Positions 25,502-32,783 of a DNA stretch of 41,662 nt are shown here, piece after piece. Source of the DNA: a virus; the IMG/VR virus record IMGVR_UViG_3300027782_005501, positions 1-41,662 of that record. The stretch is one strand, 5' to 3'. The translations under genes were made by a program, and so were the position numbers. Under the pieces are notes generated by a model, which did not search any database, was not told where the DNA came from, and was given only the letters and a program-made list of their open reading frames with translations. Numbering within the stretch: position 1 is the stretch's first letter; each line of letters starts with the position of its first letter.

Positions 25502-26347
25502 TCAATCAAGATATTCTGCAGACTTAGATCTCTTAATGAAACCAGTCACCGCTTCTTTGGACGGTGACATTATCGTCTCATCAATATGTTGTAGAGATAA
25601 CTTAGTTGACAAAGACCGGATTGACTGCATAAGTTTTTGTTCATCCGTAACTGATAAATTTTTAACAACGAACATGAAAGAAACACTTTCATGATTTACA
25701 AACGAATCTCTACCTGTAAATTCTTTGAGTGGGTTTTGCTGGAATTTAGAAGAACCGGTGCTGTATGGACAATTGATCGATCCGCTCTTGATTGCTTCTG
25801 CCGCCACGCTCAAAGACATCAATCCTACATCGATATCTTTATTGACCAGTGCCTGTAATATCTCATCGCTGCTGCTGAAAAGAACATGTTTGAATCTTGC
25901 ATCTAACACATTCTTGTTCATTTCTTCTGTAATGGAATTGTAAGGACTGAACTTAACTATGCCCAATGTGGCAATTCTGTTGATGGGTATGCTGTTATTT
26001 TTTTTCGTGCAGACTTCTTGTGTGGCATGAGCAATGAAAAGTATTTTGGCAGAATCAAAATCGTCTACCACACAGTCTTGATTACTAGTCCTAGACAGTC
26101 GATATTGATTATGAGATATCAAGATAGCAGACGGTGTTCGAGCATTCTTAAATTTCTGCACGGCACTGCCACAATTCACACTTTGTATGGGATTGATCTT
26201 GATATTGCTCGACTGTGCCAACGCCGCCACTTGATTCGTGATAATCACAGCAGGTCCTTTGCTGGTTAGATACGTTTGAATTTCTGTAGCTCTCAATAGT
26301 GAAGATAGAGACATCAAACACAGAATAAAGATTATAAGTTTTGGCAT
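25502..26347 (-). CDS. TctC-like periplasmic substrate-binding protein 2
   Basis: The 281-residue product has an N-terminal signal sequence (MPKLIIFILCLMSLSSLLRA). It is a paralog of the TctC-like protein at 23322: CGSAVQKFKNA matches CGEAVDYFENA, AIKSGSINCPYSTGSSKFQQ matches AIKSGSIECLYTTGATKYGQ, and VVKNLS matches FVKNLS. It lies between the two TctA-like genes, 31 bases after TctA 2, so each permease is followed by its own binding protein. Shared cysteine positions suggest a conserved disulfide. Ligand unknown. Confidence 0.72.
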   Translation of the reverse strand: MPKLIIFILCLMSLSSLLRATEIQTYLTSKGPAVIITNQVAALAQSSNIKINPIQSVNCGSAVQKFKNARTPSAILISHNQYRLSRTSNQDCVVDDFDSAKILFIAHATQEVCTKKNNSIPINRIATLGIVKFSPYNSITEEMNKNVLDARFKHVLFSSSDEILQALVNKDIDVGLMSLSVAAEAIKSGSINCPYSTGSSKFQQNPLKEFTGRDSFVNHESVSFMFVVKNLSVTDEQKLMQSIRSLSTKLSLQHIDETIMSPSKEAVTGFIKRSKSAEYLD

Positions 26348-26378
26348 AATTTTAAATATTTAATATAGTTTATTTCCT

Positions 26379-27656
26379 TTAAAAATAAATTTGATATAGT
26401 TGCATGAATGTGAAGAATATTTGATTGCTTAATAACAAGGCCACAGTGATTACCAGCATGTTGGTGCCTAACTTGTAGAACAACCAACCTAGGGGAACAA
26501 ATACTAGTAAATGCACGAACACTATATCCCAACCAAAGTTATTCATGGTTGCATATGTAAAGAGACTCAATAATATCACAAGCATGCTGAACAGAGGATT
26601 AGTGATAAATCTACTCAACCCAATGTAAAATGCACGATTTGTTTTTAAAGCAATTAAAAAATAACACACAGCGGATAACAAGCACAACACCATGACCACA
26701 AGAATAGCTTCTGTCTTTGACAATGATTGTATGCTGAACCCATACTGATTAAAGTGTTGCAAAAAAACAATCTCTATCGAAGTGATCGGCATGCCGAACA
26801 CCAGTAACGGCAACCAGTTCGCTACCACAGCAGAGTTGTTTGACGTCTCCGAAGCTGCTACTCTTGATAATGCTCTACTGCCACGCAACTTCTCAACACC
26901 ATAACTGACATAACTAGCCACTGTGGCTCCTATCACAGGAATGAGACCAAGACACATGCCCAACAAACTGTGACCTATAAATTTTTTGTACCATTTGCTG
27001 AGCAAGAATGTTTTGATCTTGTTCACAGACGAGGTGTTTATCTTCTTTAGAGATAATGCATCAATAAGGAAATATGAAGAAAATAAAACGATCAATGAAT
27101 ACAATGGATCAAAATAATATATGGTTAGACCAAACTTAATATTGGCAGCAATGTCACTGTAATTGGCGAAGAACATCACAATAACAAAGCCTAACAAGTT
27201 GGACAATGTTTTTTTGAAAGGGTAGAAAAGTGCCATTCCCAGCAACAGGGCGAAAATCGTTGCTTTGACATAGATAGGTAATACCACGTGATTAAACAAT
27301 CCTGTGTACAACAATACCATCATGGCGGCCAAAGCCAACACTGTGGCGAACAGACTGCCATGAGCGGTGATCTCTACAGCCTGATAGATTTTTTTTGGTG
27401 TGTCAAAATTCTTAGATTCCATCAAAACAGGAAAGCTGCTGGTCTCCCCGGACATGCGATAGTAAAATGCTGCTTGGCTGCCAAAGAATTGAGAGCCTAT
27501 ACACACTGTCATTGCAAAGATCAACAGGCTAACAGGGTCATTAGAAACCAATGGCAACAACAGCAGAAATCCCAGCGTGGGAGTGATACTGGGCATCAGG
27601 CCCACAAAAATCCCTCCAATCAATCCCATCAACATGGCACAGATATATGCTATCAT
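26379..27656 (-). CDS. TctA-like large permease subunit 2
   Basis: The 425-residue product is the same length as, and clearly homologous to, the protein at 24185. It has GLIGGIFVGLMPSITPTLGF (PG replaced by PS), GSQFFGS, SGETSSFPVLMESKNF, then LLGMCLGLIPVIGATVASYV, AASETSNNSAVVANWLPLLV and FGMPITSIEIVFLQHF. Its ATG overlaps the PP-loop stop (ATGA, 27653-27656), which couples translation of the two. G-to-S in the first half-motif and the different second loop suggest a different substrate from TctA 1 (inference). Confidence 0.85.
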   Translation of the reverse strand: MIAYICAMLMGLIGGIFVGLMPSITPTLGFLLLLPLVSNDPVSLLIFAMTVCIGSQFFGSQAAFYYRMSGETSSFPVLMESKNFDTPKKIYQAVEITAHGSLFATVLALAAMMVLLYTGLFNHVVLPIYVKATIFALLLGMALFYPFKKTLSNLLGFVIVMFFANYSDIAANIKFGLTIYYFDPLYSLIVLFSSYFLIDALSLKKINTSSVNKIKTFLLSKWYKKFIGHSLLGMCLGLIPVIGATVASYVSYGVEKLRGSRALSRVAASETSNNSAVVANWLPLLVFGMPITSIEIVFLQHFNQYGFSIQSLSKTEAILVVMVLCLLSAVCYFLIALKTNRAFYIGLSRFITNPLFSMLVILLSLFTYATMNNFGWDIVFVHLLVFVPLGWLFYKLGTNMLVITVALLLSNQIFFTFMQLYQIYF

Positions 27657-28750
27657 AAGATATAATCCTTGGACAAAGAACCCACCAATCCTTGATCGTG
27701 TGTGTCGTTGTTGAACCAGTTTTTTGGCAGTTTGCGAAGTGACTCGTATATCTTCATTATCTTTTTCTTGCTGTCAGTGTTGCTGTCATAAAGCCATTGA
27801 TCCCTGCGACCAAACACATTGGATTGAGGACGCCATGTGTAATACAGGTTTTCATCACACTGGGGGTAGATCATCCTTTGCGCAGGCAAGTAATCGTGAT
27901 CCAACACGATGCCTAGGTCTTGGTTCTTGCGATTCTTGGAATGCGTGTCTATCAGATCCTTGTTGGAAAGCCAAAAGTTTTTGATAATCTGTGCCTGCTT
28001 GATCACTAGTTCGGGACAGTCCGGGCTCCAATAGAACCATTCTACACCGCTGTCTTGGATAATTGGCCTGTTAGTATTGCCAATATCTGAAAAATTAAAA
28101 ATAAACTCATCGTTTTTGAAACGTAGGCGGGGTTTCTCATGACCATACATAATTCCTACATCAGACTCTCTATATTTTTTTGGTAGTTTTGATTTAATAA
28201 AAGACCTGCTGAGAGAATTGGGAGCAATGTATCCAGGTATATAATACAAATATTCATCATATAGCTGTTCAATGACATTGAGAGACAAGTCGGTTAGATC
28301 TAATCTAATTAATTCTGTTTGTGGTATTAATGGCAATAGTTTTTGTAATCGCGGCCATGTCTGTAATCGCCATTCTTGATTGATATCCGATTCATTGTTA
28401 TCGTGATCTACAGAGTAATAGAAACACACAACTGCGTCAAGATGTATGTTGTTGTTTACAAAAGTTTTTAAGATGTTGTTTGAATCAAATCCACCGCTAT
28501 ATAACAATACGAGATATTTGTGTTGTGACCGTAATTGCTCTGCTCTTTTTTTATACAAACTATCTATATTCTCTTTTATCTCCTTTTTCCAGTCATATGA
28601 TGAGAATACTTCATCGTGGAAATGATAAGAAGGCCAACCTTTGTATCTCTGTGCTAATTCTAGTGCTTCAATCTTGCTAAAAGTTTCAACGATCTGTTGA
28701 TTATGATTTACTCTATAGAACCCGTATTTTTTATCTACGTAAAACATCAT
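27653..28750 (-). CDS. PP-loop ATPase, first gene of the TTT operon
   Basis: The 365-residue product has SGGFDS at 85-90 after HKYLVLLY, the PP-loop of the asparagine-synthase/PAPS-reductase superfamily. It is a paralog of the gene at 1077-2150: SKIEALELAQRYKG vs SKLEAIEWSQRYK, and VEWFYWSPDCPELVIKQAQIIKNF vs IEGFYWSPDAPLIPIKQSHVIMNF. It is less AT-rich than that copy. It is the first gene behind the promoter at 28807-28835, with a 4-base overlap to TctA 2. It probably activates a carboxylate, perhaps one moved by the transporter; this link is inference. Confidence 0.75.
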   Translation of the reverse strand: MMFYVDKKYGFYRVNHNQQIVETFSKIEALELAQRYKGWPSYHFHDEVFSSYDWKKEIKENIDSLYKKRAEQLRSQHKYLVLLYSGGFDSNNILKTFVNNNIHLDAVVCFYYSVDHDNNESDINQEWRLQTWPRLQKLLPLIPQTELIRLDLTDLSLNVIEQLYDEYLYYIPGYIAPNSLSRSFIKSKLPKKYRESDVGIMYGHEKPRLRFKNDEFIFNFSDIGNTNRPIIQDSGVEWFYWSPDCPELVIKQAQIIKNFWLSNKDLIDTHSKNRKNQDLGIVLDHDYLPAQRMIYPQCDENLYYTWRPQSNVFGRRDQWLYDSNTDSKKKIMKIYESLRKLPKNWFNNDTHDQGLVGSLSKDYIL

Positions 28751-28806
28751 GTTAGTCCATGGTATTAGTGCTTGTGTCTACACACTCACGGACGGCGTTC
28801 TGTAGT

Positions 28807-28835
28807 ATACTACAGTAAAGACATGATACTGTCAA
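28807..28835 (-). promoter_or_regulatory. Sigma-70-like promoter of the TTT operon
   Basis: On the minus strand: TTGACA (28835-28830), a 17-base spacer, TAGTAT (28812-28807). Transcription should start near 28800, leaving a leader of about 50 bases before the PP-loop ATG. It is host-type rather than late, so the operon is probably expressed early. Confidence 0.7.
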
Positions 28836-28948
28836 GCGTCGATAAAATCCGACGTCGCATGAAGCGGCGTTGCAAATGTATTTAATTGATGTTTACCCAG
28901 TCTAAATATTTTATAGACTTTTTACCATTCCGTGTTATACTAACACAT
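28836..28948. other. Intergenic region between TTT operon promoter and tRNA
   Basis: The stretch has no coding sequence. It contains CGACGTCG, an 8-base palindrome (about 28849), an AT-rich part, and the tRNA promoter at its right end. No terminator or repeat was identified. Confidence 0.5.
28914..28941 (+). promoter_or_regulatory. Promoter of tRNA-Arg
   Basis: TAGACT (28914-28919), a 16-base spacer and TATACT (28936-28941). The tRNA begins 7 bases after the -10 box, so transcription would start at or next to base 1 of the tRNA, giving little or no 5' leader. Confidence 0.6.
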
Positions 28949-29025
28949 GCACCCATAGCTCAACTGGATAGAGTGCTGGTCTTCGAAACCAGAGGTTGAA
29001 GGTTCAACTCCTTCTGGGTGCACCA
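28949..29025 (+). tRNA. tRNA-Arg (anticodon UCG)
   Basis: A complete cloverleaf of 77 bases: 7-bp acceptor GCACCCA/TGGGTGC, D-arm GCTC/GAGT, anticodon stem CTGGT/ACCAG with loop CTTCGAA (anticodon TCG), T-arm GAAGG-TTCAACT-CCTTC, discriminator A and encoded CCA. It would read CGA and CGG arginine codons. CGA appears often in several phage genes here (for example the deacetylase), which a host tRNA relying on inosine reads poorly; this is an inference to be tested by codon counts. Confidence 0.95.
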
Positions 29026-29038
29026 AATAAGTAGTAGT

Positions 29039-29245
29039 ATGAAATATCTATTTTTATTATTATTAATTTCTTGCAGTGTTAAGGATTGTCGAGTAGGTCC
29101 CAACGCTACTGTACAAACAAAAACGGAAACCAAAACAGATTCAAAAATGATAGACTCTAAATCAGAGTCAAAGAGTATTGCAGACCAAGTTCGTGACTTT
29201 CGAGATAATCTACAGCCTGGCGCTCAGTTAAAATGTAATTTTTAA
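29039..29245 (+). CDS. Small predicted lipoprotein
   Basis: The 68-residue product begins [13 protein letters not shown], a short lipoprotein signal with lipobox LISC; Cys13 would be lipidated. The rest is polar and rich in Lys, Ser and Thr ([20 protein letters not shown]). I chose ATG 29039 because the upstream ATG at 29018 lies inside the tRNA. Short lipoproteins of this layout include phage outer-membrane spanins and entry-exclusion proteins; no i-spanin was found beside it, so the role is open. It is likely co-transcribed with the tRNA. Confidence 0.65.
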   Translation: MKYLFLLLLISCSVKDCRVGPNATVQTKTETKTDSKMIDSKSESKSIADQVRDFRDNLQPGAQLKCNF

Positions 29246-29439
29246 TCCCAAGGAATAGAACGAAAATGCATCGGTTTGCCATTTTCATCACAGATCAATT
29301 CGTTGTTCACTGCTGCTGACATGTATGTGCCTTGTCCCACAGCCTTGCCCACATACAAAGATGCTCGCACTTCTTGTCCTTTGTAGAAACGTTTCTTGTG
29401 TTCTTGTCTTGTTCCAGGATTGTTTTTTGATACACCCAT
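29242..29439 (-). CDS. Small basic protein of unknown function, predicted leaderless
   Basis: The 65-residue product (MGVSKNNPGTRQEHKKRF..) is basic with a beta-rich core (GQEVRASLYVGKAVGQGTYM). I chose ATG 29439, which lies 6 bases after a consensus -10; the upstream ATG at 29508 would place the promoter inside the gene. No known family is recognised. It is strongly expressed on promoter grounds, probably early in infection. Confidence 0.65.
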   Translation of the reverse strand: MGVSKNNPGTRQEHKKRFYKGQEVRASLYVGKAVGQGTYMSAAVNNELICDENGKPMHFRSIPWD

Positions 29440-29445
29440 AATTGT

Positions 29446-29474
29446 ATTATATAGTATCTTTAAGAGATTGTCAA
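29446..29474 (-). promoter_or_regulatory. Consensus sigma-70 promoter, minus strand
   Basis: On the minus strand: TTGACA (29474-29469), exactly 17 bases, TATAAT (29451-29446), then 6 bases and ATG at 29439. Both boxes are perfect consensus and the spacing predicts a leaderless message. Confidence 0.85.
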
Positions 29475-29475
29475 G

Positions 29476-29504
29476 TTGACAGAGCTGCGAAATAATGTTT
29501 AAAT
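29476..29504 (+). promoter_or_regulatory. Sigma-70-like promoter of the tmRNA gene
   Basis: TTGACA (29476-29481), 17 bases, TTAAAT (29499-29504). Its -35 is one base from the minus-strand -35, forming the palindrome TGTCAAGTTGACA (29469-29481). A late-type AAATAC overlaps the -10 region, so early and late transcription are both possible. Confidence 0.65.
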
Positions 29505-29510
29505 ACACAC

Positions 29511-29835
29511 ATAGGCGATGATGCGTTTGTAATAAACAATACGGACCGGGCTCGATGCCCGCACCTCCACCAAAGTTATTATTGGTGGCTTATGTAATCC
29601 CTACCGGGGGTGACATGTTTCGACGTATGTCTAAAGAATCGTGGAGTTTATCAGTTAGGTACCCTGTAAAGGTCCAAAACTATAAATGCTACTAAAAAAG
29701 CATTTGGATTCGCTGACTTAACAGTTGGTAGATCTAAAATGAGATTAGCTGCTTAATAACCAGCTACCTCGGCGGTGATGACTTCCGTGGCAACAGAAAA
29801 GTCACAACCGTGGGGCTCGCAAGAGCCCTATGGGA
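29511..29835 (+). ncRNA. ssrA: tmRNA, circularly permuted two-piece form
   Basis: The acceptor piece comes first: a T-arm region (GGGCTCGATGCCC) and CACCTCC-A-CCA ending at 29572. After an intervening segment, the 5' end of the coding piece, GGGGGTGACATGTTTCGACG (29606 on), pairs its GGGGGTG with CACCTCC as a 7-bp acceptor stem with one G-U. The tag frame reads ..KAFGFADLTVGRSKMRLAA followed by TAA TAA, a ClpXP-type LAA end; the resume codon is uncertain. TAGCTG/CAGCTA (helix 5) flanks the stops and a GNRA hairpin GGGCTC-GCAA-GAGCCC closes the 3' part. Outer ends are approximate. Confidence 0.88.
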
Positions 29836-29885
29836 ATATTTCAAAATAATTTCAACGCACATAATCATTGACATAGCATTTAATT

Positions 29886-29908
29886 TTTAAATACGCCAAT
29901 GTAAATAC
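29886..29908 (+). promoter_or_regulatory. Two overlapping late-promoter motifs
   Basis: TTTAAATAC (29886-29894) and TGTAAATAC (29900-29908) lie 36 and 22 bases before the ATG at 29930, with GGAG in the short leader. Confidence 0.6.
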
Positions 29909-29929
29909 TTGCACAAAGCAGGAGCGAGC

Positions 29930-30244
29930 ATGGCAAGAAGGCGCCCAAAGAGTTTACCCAAATACGAGCAGATGTGGCGTAAGATTCGCAAGAAAGCTCC
30001 GCGAGTGCCTGACATCACTTGTCCATCTATTGATGATGTTATATCTCGATTAGACACACTCAGCAATACCACTAAACGACTCACCACAGCACAGAACAAA
30101 TTATTAACCAAGAAAATGGAGAAGTTGCGTGAGGCCAATTCATCGCTCAGAGACAGCGGTCAGTACTGGCATGATGCCTGCAGAGACGTTATTGATGATT
30201 TCTATAAATTTAAAAATCACAAACGTCCAAAATATCCCAAATAG
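29930..30244 (+). CDS. Small basic phage protein, unknown
   Basis: The 104-residue product is strongly basic at the N-terminus (MARRRPKSLPKYEQMWRKIR) and C-terminus (KNHKRPKYPK), with a central helical region. I chose ATG 29930, which has GGAG 6 bases upstream and follows the late motif; the ATG at 29909 would touch the promoter. The charge suggests binding to nucleic acid. No family is recognised. It is a late gene that converges with the fourth PP-loop gene. Confidence 0.6.
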   Translation: MARRRPKSLPKYEQMWRKIRKKAPRVPDITCPSIDDVISRLDTLSNTTKRLTTAQNKLLTKKMEKLREANSSLRDSGQYWHDACRDVIDDFYKFKNHKRPKYPK

Positions 30245-30250
30245 TATTTC

Positions 30251-31498
30251 TTACAAAAAATAATTTATATATTTTAATCCTAAAAGACAACGAGGTTCTA
30301 TGTGACCATCAATTTTAGCTCTATCAATTTTATGTTTCATATGAATTAATCCTTTAGTTTCTATTCTTTTTTTAAAATCGATACCTAACATACTGTTGTC
30401 TATATCTTTTATTTGTAGATTTTTAGAACTATCACATATCCCCCAATTAAAATTTTCTGTAGTTATAAGAGGATCTAATTCGTGTTTAACGTTGTCATAA
30501 ATCATAGAGCGTATTAGTTCAGCATCTCCCACAAAGTTGGGATCCATATCTCTAATATCAACAAACGGCAACATCTGCATGAGAGAAATATCTGAAATAG
30601 GAGACAACATATGAGAAAAAACTTTGTTATTCCAAGATCTACTGTAAGGCTCTATAAAAGAAATAGTGTTGTGATCTAAATCTATAGGAGTATTCCAATC
30701 AATACTATTATGACAGCTAGTCACGTAAATATTTTTTCTTGTGGCAGGTTTACCCAAACGTTTGAGACACTCCCATTTATGAAAGAGTACAGAATTCCCT
30801 TCATTGCCGATTAATATTGTTTTATCTTTAAATTTTTCAGCTACCCAATGACTTTGATAATTACGAAACTTAAAAGGATTGGATTGGTTAGCATAATCTA
30901 TTAATGCTTGTTTTGAAACATTTATAGATTCTATATTCAATCCTAGACTTTTTTCTAAATCAAATCGTTTTTGTTGAATAATATTATCGGTATTTTCATT
31001 ATAACAATAAATCAGTGGTGTATCTTTTAATCTGTTGTATTTGATCAAATAACTTATGAGTAATATAGAATCAATTCCTCCACTATAGAGTAATATCATA
31101 TTTTTAGAATTGTCAAAAAGATTTTTAACATTATTTTCTATTCTATTTTTAGCTGTTTGAATATACTGTTCTAAAGGTATGGTATGTTGAGGTAACGTCT
31201 CTATTATTATAGATCCCTGTGACTCTTTAAAATTTAGATAGAAAGAAGGAGCCTCCCAATCTTTAAAAACTGTATGCTTTAAATGAGTGTTATTAATCCA
31301 TGGAAATATATCTGGAGAATGACAGATCGTATGATCCACCTTGCAATTAGAATCTTGCATCAGTTGTTCCAATGTTCTAGCAGTGATCTTATCATTGTCT
31401 ATCTTGATTAAAACATCATAGTTTCTGCCGTTGGTGACTGTGTGGTTGTTCAACAATTCTTTGGTAATATTATCTGTAGGGATAAAACTTTTTTGCAT
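30251..31498 (-). CDS. PP-loop ATPase, asparagine-synthase-like
   Basis: From ATG 31498 the product is 415 residues, with SGGIDS at 139-144 (NMILLYSGGIDSILLISYLI), the PP-loop of the asparagine-synthase superfamily. The N-terminal 120 residues are unlike the other three PP-loop proteins in this window. DILRD-like acidic motifs occur later (DIRDMDPNFVGDAELIRSMI). I chose 31498 because the ATG at 31585 would cross a plus-strand late promoter and gene. The gene is AT-rich. Substrate unknown. Confidence 0.7.
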   Translation of the reverse strand: MQKSFIPTDNITKELLNNHTVTNGRNYDVLIKIDNDKITARTLEQLMQDSNCKVDHTICHSPDIFPWINNTHLKHTVFKDWEAPSFYLNFKESQGSIIIETLPQHTIPLEQYIQTAKNRIENNVKNLFDNSKNMILLYSGGIDSILLISYLIKYNRLKDTPLIYCYNENTDNIIQQKRFDLEKSLGLNIESINVSKQALIDYANQSNPFKFRNYQSHWVAEKFKDKTILIGNEGNSVLFHKWECLKRLGKPATRKNIYVTSCHNSIDWNTPIDLDHNTISFIEPYSRSWNNKVFSHMLSPISDISLMQMLPFVDIRDMDPNFVGDAELIRSMIYDNVKHELDPLITTENFNWGICDSSKNLQIKDIDNSMLGIDFKKRIETKGLIHMKHKIDRAKIDGHIEPRCLLGLKYINYFL

Positions 31499-31550
31499 TA
31501 TATGAATATTTAATAGCGTTATATGGTTAGATATAATTTTATTAGTCATA

Positions 31551-31558
31551 CTTAAATA
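31551..31558 (+). promoter_or_regulatory. Possible late promoter
   Basis: CTTAAATA lies 27 bases upstream of the ATG at 31585, with CAGGAG in the leader. It matches the AAATA core but has T instead of C afterwards. Confidence 0.5.
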
Positions 31559-31584
31559 TTGCGCCAAACAACCAGGAGCGTGCA

Positions 31585-31773
31585 ATGGAAGACAATAAAA
31601 ACATCATAGAACAACTGCAAGAAAAAATAGAGAAGTTGGAGTCTGAAATGGACAACATCAAATCCGTGTTAGAAATACAGGATGAAGATGAGTTCGATTA
31701 TGATTCTGATGAGGATGATATTGAAGACCTTGAAGACGGCGACGAAGTGGACGAAGATGAAGACAAAGACTAA
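31585..31773 (+). CDS. Small acidic coiled-coil protein
   Basis: The 62-residue product has an N-terminal coiled coil (IIEQLQEKIEKLESEMDNIK) and an extremely acidic C-terminal half with about 20 Asp/Glu residues (DYDSDEDDIEDLEDGDEVDE). Such tails often mimic DNA or bind basic proteins; a small scaffold or inhibitor role is possible but unproven. The stop is followed by a triple GACTAA repeat. Confidence 0.65.
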   Translation: MEDNKNIIEQLQEKIEKLESEMDNIKSVLEIQDEDEFDYDSDEDDIEDLEDGDEVDEDEDKD

Positions 31774-31785
31774 GACTAAGACTAA
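31767..31785 (+). repeat. Short tandem repeat (GACTAA)3
   Basis: Three copies of GACTAA at 31768-31785, the first ending in the acidic-protein stop codon, then GTAA. Repeated TAA in one frame gives several stop codons in a row. Confidence 0.7.
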
Positions 31786-31795
31786 GTAATTGCGA

Positions 31796-31813
31796 GGGTG
31801 ACTCCGGGCACCC
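31796..31813 (+). other. 5' UTR hairpin before the small membrane protein gene
   Basis: GGGTG and CACCC form a 5-bp GC-rich stem around ACTCCGGG, 19 bases before the ATG and just upstream of CAGGAG. The placement resembles the UTR hairpin in the duplicated late leader. Confidence 0.5.
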
Positions 31814-31831
31814 AAACAACAGGAGACACAG

Positions 31832-31969
31832 ATGAGAGAGATGATTGCTGCTGTACTACTGCTTGTTATCCTAGGCGGCTTGATCTATATCTACTTCGAT
31901 GTGCGCCTACACCCAGGTTCCTACACTAAGAAACCACGCAAGAATAAAAAAAATCGCAAATCCAAATAG
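31832..31969 (+). CDS. Small single-span membrane protein
   Basis: A 45-residue ORF, MREMIAAVLLLVILGGLIYI followed by YFDVRLHPGSYTKKPRKNKK. One transmembrane helix (about 4-22) is followed by a strongly basic tail (KKPRKNKKNRKSK). A CAGGAG ribosome site sits 10 bases upstream of the ATG and the frame ends in TAG. Small proteins of this shape include lysis accessory or superinfection-exclusion factors, but no family is recognised. Confidence 0.65.
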   Translation: MREMIAAVLLLVILGGLIYIYFDVRLHPGSYTKKPRKNKKNRKSK

Positions 31970-31974
31970 CAGTA

Positions 31975-31983
31975 TATAAATAC
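31975..31983 (+). promoter_or_regulatory. T4-type late promoter, consensus, predicted leaderless
   Basis: TATAAATAC is a perfect T4 late consensus. The ATG at 31988 is five bases after TATAAATA, the same spacing as at 2725 and 17152. Confidence 0.85.
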
Positions 31984-31987
31984 TGTC

Positions 31988-32770
31988 ATGCTACGAATTA
32001 TCACAATCATATCAGCATTATTAATAGCCAATGCTGCATGGGCAAATCCCATAGATGACCAGTGTCCACAGCATGTGTTGCTGGGAGCGCCTATCAGTAA
32101 GATCAAGCAAAATACACAGTACATCTGCAAGATAAACTATGCTATACACTACAGATACGATACCAAGACAGCAGAGTATGTGGTAGAGCATGTGACCATA
32201 GAAGGCACCACAGGCACATCCAAACGCAAAGATGACTTTCGACCAGATCCTGCCATACCCGCACAGCATCAAAGCACACTGAAAGATTATGCAGGCAATC
32301 CCTATGACCGAGGACATCTTGCTCCAGCAGGCAACAACACACAGAATGAAGAAGTGATGAGTGAGAGTTTCTTCCTATCCAACATGGTTCCACAGGTGCC
32401 CAATCACAACAGAGGCATATGGAAACAGTTGGAAACATTTGTGAGAGAATGGGTGGTAGACAATGGCATGGATCTATATGTGATCAGTGGCACAGTGTAC
32501 AACAAAGAATTCAAGACCATAGGTGAAGGCAAAGTGGGAGTGCCTGATACTCTATGGAAAGTGATTATTGATAGAAAAGAAGGCAAAGCTATAGCATTCA
32601 TATTTCCCAACACAGCTCTACCCGTGGAAGATCTTCCCAAATATGCTACCACAGTGGAAGCAGTGGAAAAAATTACAGGTATAAACTTCATGCCTAAGTT
32701 ACCTAAAGAAAAAACCAAAATAGAAAAGACCAAACCTGATCTAAGCAAATGGCCCAAGTTGGTTAATTAG
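31988..32770 (+). CDS. Secreted DNA/RNA non-specific endonuclease (NUC1/NucA type)
   Basis: The 260-residue product has a signal peptide (MLRIITIISALLIANAAWAN) and the DRGH beta-beta-alpha-metal motif at 107-110 (NPYDRGHLAPAGNN), followed by FFLSNMVPQVPNHNRGIWKQ with the metal-binding Asn and the Glu-containing helix. These are the catalytic marks of the NucA/Serratia nuclease family. It should act in the periplasm or outside the cell, for example degrading host or competing DNA. It is a late gene; the C-terminal Lys/Pro tail (about 233-260) is unusual. Confidence 0.9.
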   Translation: MLRIITIISALLIANAAWANPIDDQCPQHVLLGAPISKIKQNTQYICKINYAIHYRYDTKTAEYVVEHVTIEGTTGTSKRKDDFRPDPAIPAQHQSTLKDYAGNPYDRGHLAPAGNNTQNEEVMSESFFLSNMVPQVPNHNRGIWKQLETFVREWVVDNGMDLYVISGTVYNKEFKTIGEGKVGVPDTLWKVIIDRKEGKAIAFIFPNTALPVEDLPKYATTVEAVEKITGINFMPKLPKEKTKIEKTKPDLSKWPKLVN

Positions 32771-32783
32771 TTGTATTTTTAAA

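Noticed and set aside
29440-29508. N-terminal extension of the small minus-strand gene (start at 29508)
   Set aside because: A consensus promoter lies inside the extension, so the start at 29439 is preferred.
30001-30240. Minus-strand ORF opposite the small basic gene
   Set aside because: A shadow frame; the plus-strand frame has a late promoter and ribosome site.
31499-31585. N-terminal extension of the fourth PP-loop gene
   Set aside because: It would overlap a plus-strand gene start and a late promoter; ATG 31498 is more likely.
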